From an uncultured Rhodobacter sp. (GTDB lineage: Bacteria; Pseudomonadota; Alphaproteobacteria; Rhodobacterales; Rhodobacteraceae), in assembly GCA_937901435.1 (NCBI GenBank), contig CALGTJ010000837.1, positions 1 to 7,544 of the forward strand: a DNA stretch of 7,544 nt, given 5' to 3'. A model generated the notes under the pieces. The model saw only the letters and a program-made list of their open reading frames with translations. It searched no databases and had not been told where the DNA came from. A program made the position numbers and the translations under genes. The stretch's first letter is position 1, and each line of letters starts with the position of its first letter. Positions 5,920 to 7,544 of the stretch are shown here, piece after piece.

Positions 5920-6532
5920 TCGAAATATCCCCCTTTAAGGTGTACTGTGCAATTCGACCGATCTCGCCCAGGACCCGTTCCTTTCCATATGGTTTGAGCC
6001 ACCAGTTGTTGGCCTGAATATCCGAGGGGTGGCGTGGCGGCAAAACCACCAGATCAACCCATTTCGGCAGGAATTGCCGAGCTGTCAGGTAAGCGCGGCG
6101 TGTGTGCAGCGGCTTGCAGCATATTGCGATTTTCTTGACCACGTTCCAACCCAGTTCTCGCGCTATAATCCGTTCTGAAAACAACAGGTTCTCACGTGTA
6201 TTGGTAGCGTCAGGTTCAATCAGGATGTCCTTTTCCGGCACGCCGCTGGATATCACGTAGTCACGGTAAACGCGCCATTCCGGCTCTAGTGTACCAGCAG
6301 GCCCAGTGCCGGTGATCAGGATGCGGGTTGTCAAACCCTCGTGGTACAGCGAAATCGCAGGCTCCACGTTCGAGATTGATGGTGCACCCAATACAAGAGC
6401 AAGATCCACCTGGCACGGTTCGTCAGCACAGAAGATGAACCGCGTAATGGCGTCGATTGACCGTCGATCCTGCATTGACGTTCGTTTCCTGTCTGCCACT
6501 AGAAAATTCGGGATATCAAAGGTGTTTTCCAT
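5912..6532 (-). CDS. DUF218 / YdcF-type protein
   Basis: This 206-residue protein carries the DUF218 (YdcF/SanA/ElyC) pattern: VDLALVLGA (42-50), a GLTTRILITGTGP strand-loop (66-78), ILIEPDATNTRENLLFS (103-119) with the family's NTxEN signature, KIAICCKPLHTRRAYLTARQ (134-153), and a closing GEIGRIAQYTLKGD (189-202). There is no membrane anchor or signal peptide, so it resembles cytosolic YdcF more than membrane-bound SanA or ElyC. E. coli YdcF has been reported to bind S-adenosylmethionine, and ElyC and SanA affect the envelope; the reaction here is unknown. Its TGA overlaps the fusion gene start by 8 bp, so the two are almost certainly co-translated, and it begins 9 bp after the preceding remnant frame. 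ATG at 6532 has no good ribosome binding site. ATG at 6475 (residue 20) has AGGAA 10 bases upstream and may be the true start; the domain is intact either way. Confidence 0.85.
   Translation of the reverse strand: MENTFDIPNFLVADRKRTSMQDRRSIDAITRFIFCADEPCQVDLALVLGAPSISNVEPAISLYHEGLTTRILITGTGPAGTLEPEWRVYRDYVISSGVPEKDILIEPDATNTRENLLFSERIIARELGWNVVKKIAICCKPLHTRRAYLTARQFLPKWVDLVVLPPRHPSDIQANNWWLKPYGKERVLGEIGRIAQYTLKGDISIE
5929..5936 (-). promoter_or_regulatory. Ribosome binding site fixing the TTG start of the fusion gene
   Basis: On the minus strand AAAGGGGG lies nine bases upstream of the TTG at 5919-5917, inside the last codons of the DUF218 gene. An ATG at 5915-5913 is out of frame and meets a stop after six codons, so TTG is the start that agrees with the conserved N-terminal Mur domain. 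Confidence 0.65.
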
Positions 6533-6541
6533 TTGGAGACT

Positions 6542-6679
6542 CTAGCACATCCTTGATTGATAATATTCGTTTTCAGTTTCGTGGCGCAAGCGCCGCTTGA
6601 TCATAGTTGTCACATCCCAGACGGTAGTATGGCAGTTTCTTAAAAATTCCGGTTTGAGGGGGTATGCCAGTCCTTCATA
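6542..6679 (-). pseudogene. 3' remnant of an unidentified gene truncated by the IS6 element
   Basis: On the minus strand an open frame enters from the IS and reads 45 codons of non-IS sequence, from TAT at 6679 to TAG at 6542. It begins YEGLAYPLKPEFLRNCHTT and ends ENEYYQSRMC. The stop is only 9 bp upstream of the DUF218 start, the spacing of an operon, and the composition (aromatic and charged residues, a hydrophilic C-terminal tail) looks like the end of a real protein. I do not recognise the family. The frame continues for 96 codons inside the IS, antisense to the transposase; that part is almost certainly meaningless. A hybrid peptide could still be made from an ATG inside the IS at 6721. 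The simplest reading is that IS-mediated insertion or deletion removed the rest of an upstream biosynthetic gene and the operon promoter. Confidence 0.5.
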
Positions 6680-6694
6680 GGGCATTGCCAACTT
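6680..6694 (+). repeat. Left terminal inverted repeat of the IS6 element
   Basis: GGGCATTGCCAACTT is exactly complementary to the right end. Read outward on the minus strand it contains TTGGCA, which matches a -35 hexamer well and points at the truncated biosynthetic operon. Confidence 0.9.
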
Positions 6695-6721
6695 GCTGCC
6701 GCACCTTGGCACGACTAGCAT
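6693..6721 (+). promoter_or_regulatory. Candidate transposase promoter
   Basis: TTGCTG (6693-6698), a 17-bp spacer and TAGCAT (6716-6721) form a plausible sigma-70 promoter just inside the IS left end. Transcription would begin around 6728, at the first ATG, which favours the second ATG at 6746 as the translation start. Confidence 0.35.
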
Positions 6722-6727
6722 CTTGTC

Positions 6728-7438
6728 ATGAGGATACAAGCTGAGATGCCGCGCCTGAAGGGCTACCGTTTCCCCCGTGAAGTCGTAGCCTATGCCGTAT
6801 GGGCCTATCATCGCTTCGCGCTCAGCACGGCGGACGTAGAGGATCTGCTGGCTGAACGCGGTGTAACCGTCAGCCGGGAAACTGTTCGCAAGTGGGTGAA
6901 CCGATTTGGTCGGCATTTCGCCGATTGTATCAAGCGTGACCGTCCCACTGCTGCAGACAAATGGCATCTAGACGAAGTTGTCGTTCCGATCAACGGCGTG
7001 AAGCAGTGGTTGTGGCGCGCGGTGGATGCGAACGGGGACGTGCTGGATATCCTTGTGCAGCCTCACCGAAACGCCAAAGCTGCCAAGCGTTTTCTTACGC
7101 GGCTGATCGCCCGCTTTGGCAAACCGCGTGTCGTCGTGACGGACAAATTGCGCAGCTACATCAAACCGATCCGGACCCTCGCGCCTGAAGCTGATCATCG
7201 GGCACACAAAGGGCTCAACAACCGCATCGAGGGTTCGCATCGGCCGACCCGCAAACGAGAGAAGGTCATGGGTCGGTTCAAATCGATCCGACAGACGCAA
7301 AGGCTCCTCGCGGCCCACGATCAAATCAACACAATGTTCAGGCCCCGCCGCTACCGCCTCTCCACCGTCTCATACCGCCACGCAAGGTCCGATGCCTTCG
7401 ACCTGTGGCACGGTTATGCGCTCGAAATGACGGGCTGA
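6728..7438 (+). CDS. IS6-family DDE transposase
   Basis: The protein (236 residues from ATG 6728) catalyses replicative transposition of the surrounding IS. It starts with the family's N-terminal segment LKGYRFPREVVAYAVWAYHR, followed by a helix-turn-helix-like VTVSRETVRKWVNRFG (46-61). The catalytic triad is complete: D82 in KWHLDEVVV, D139 in VVVTDKLRSY, and E168 in LNNRIEGSH, with 28 residues between D139 and E168. That spacing is shorter than in IS26 but matches the IS6 subgroup with a TDKLRSY...LNNRxExSHxPTRxRE arrangement, as I know it. The C-terminal RFKSIRQTQRLLAAHDQINTMF is also typical. The likely translation start is Met7 (6746): it has GAGGAT upstream, gives the usual MPRLKGYRFP beginning, and lies downstream of the candidate promoter's transcription start. 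It appears intact, so the element may be active. Confidence 0.93.
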   Translation: MRIQAEMPRLKGYRFPREVVAYAVWAYHRFALSTADVEDLLAERGVTVSRETVRKWVNRFGRHFADCIKRDRPTAADKWHLDEVVVPINGVKQWLWRAVDANGDVLDILVQPHRNAKAAKRFLTRLIARFGKPRVVVTDKLRSYIKPIRTLAPEADHRAHKGLNNRIEGSHRPTRKREKVMGRFKSIRQTQRLLAAHDQINTMFRPRRYRLSTVSYRHARSDAFDLWHGYALEMTG

Positions 7439-7477
7439 AAAAATCACACTTGGTGACCTTCACAGGTCAGTGTAGTT

Positions 7478-7492
7478 AAGTTGGCAATGCCC
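7478..7492 (-). repeat. Right terminal inverted repeat of the IS6 element
   Basis: AAGTTGGCAATGCCC on the plus strand is the exact reverse complement of the left end and sets the right boundary of the element at 7492. Confidence 0.9.
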
Positions 7493-7544
7493 GGTCACCC
7501 GTTTTACGTGGGATCATCGAAGGCGCGACAACTGCGCATTCAAA
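7493..7544 (+). other. Partial open frame running off the window edge
   Basis: The plus strand reads GHPFYVGSSKARQLRIQ without a stop to the end of the window, and an in-frame ATG lies inside the IS end at 7487. The PFYVG-S-R pattern is reminiscent of the second half of the GIY-YIG nuclease signature (PFYVGKG), but 17 residues are far too few to assign a family. It may be a gene fragment cut off by the IS, or chance. Confidence 0.15.

Larger units (their letters stand above)
6680..7492 (+). mobile_element. Intact IS6-family insertion sequence, 813 bp
   Basis: The boundaries come from perfect 15-bp terminal inverted repeats: GGGCATTGCCAACTT at 6680-6694 and its reverse complement at 7478-7492. 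The length of 813 bp is normal for the family (about 0.8 kb), and it encodes one full DDE transposase. IS6 elements transpose by forming cointegrates and usually duplicate 8 bp of target; here the flanks are CCTTCATA on the left and GGTCACCC on the right, so no duplication exists. That suggests a later IS-mediated deletion or recombination between copies. The left end interrupts the upstream part of the minus-strand biosynthetic operon. Confidence 0.92.

Noticed and set aside
6680..6967. Extension of the remnant minus-strand frame into the IS
   Set aside because: This part is the reverse complement of the IS6 transposase N-terminus; only the non-IS portion below 6680 was kept.
7439..7477. Terminator after the IS6 transposase
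   Set aside because: The segment contains a short ACCTTCACAGGT near-palindrome but no stable GC stem followed by a T-run.
1..7544. CRISPR array, tRNA or rRNA genes
   Set aside because: No regularly spaced repeats and no tRNA- or rRNA-like sequence were seen on either strand by eye.

Overview
The window looks like an accessory region from an alphaproteobacterium, possibly a Rhodobacterales-type replicon. This is inferred from the moderately GC-rich base composition and from the style of two IS6-family insertion sequences; no taxonomic marker gene is present. The centre is a small biosynthetic locus bounded by mobile-element debris on both sides.

Left part (1-1213). A short open frame of unknown function (72-398) is followed by about 160 bp without a recognisable gene. 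Next comes a decayed IS6-family element (about 560-1073) whose transposase has lost its middle, including the second catalytic Asp, and is frameshifted. A short intergenic stretch holds a perfect 9-bp inverted repeat (1091-1128) and a weak candidate promoter for the next gene.

Centre (1214-6679). A plus-strand SAM-dependent methyltransferase gene (1214-2062) meets, tail to tail with a 4-bp overlap, a minus-strand operon. That operon, read right to left, consists of the 3' remnant of an unidentified gene (6679-6542), a DUF218/YdcF-type protein (6532-5912), and a 1286-residue fusion protein (5919-2059). The fusion is the notable feature. Its first ~470 residues are a complete-looking MurC-like Mur ligase, followed by an NRPS adenylation domain, a carrier protein domain and a thioesterase whose nucleophile position is Cys instead of Ser. 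There is no condensation domain; the Mur ligase sits where one would be expected in a C-A-T-TE terminal module. A reasonable hypothesis is that an ATP-dependent Mur-type ligase makes the amide bond, the A-T pair activates and carries an alpha-amino acid, and the Cys thioesterase releases or cyclises the product. The methyltransferase may tailor the product. The YdcF-type protein has no assigned role, although relatives are linked to envelope or peptidoglycan physiology.

Right part (6680-7544). An intact 813-bp IS6-family element with perfect 15-bp terminal inverted repeats and a full DDE transposase has cut into the upstream end of the operon, with no target duplication. The last 52 bases contain only an open reading fragment running off the edge. 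Because the operon's 5' part is truncated at the IS, its native promoter and probably further biosynthetic genes are missing, so the locus may be a remnant or may now be driven from the IS end.
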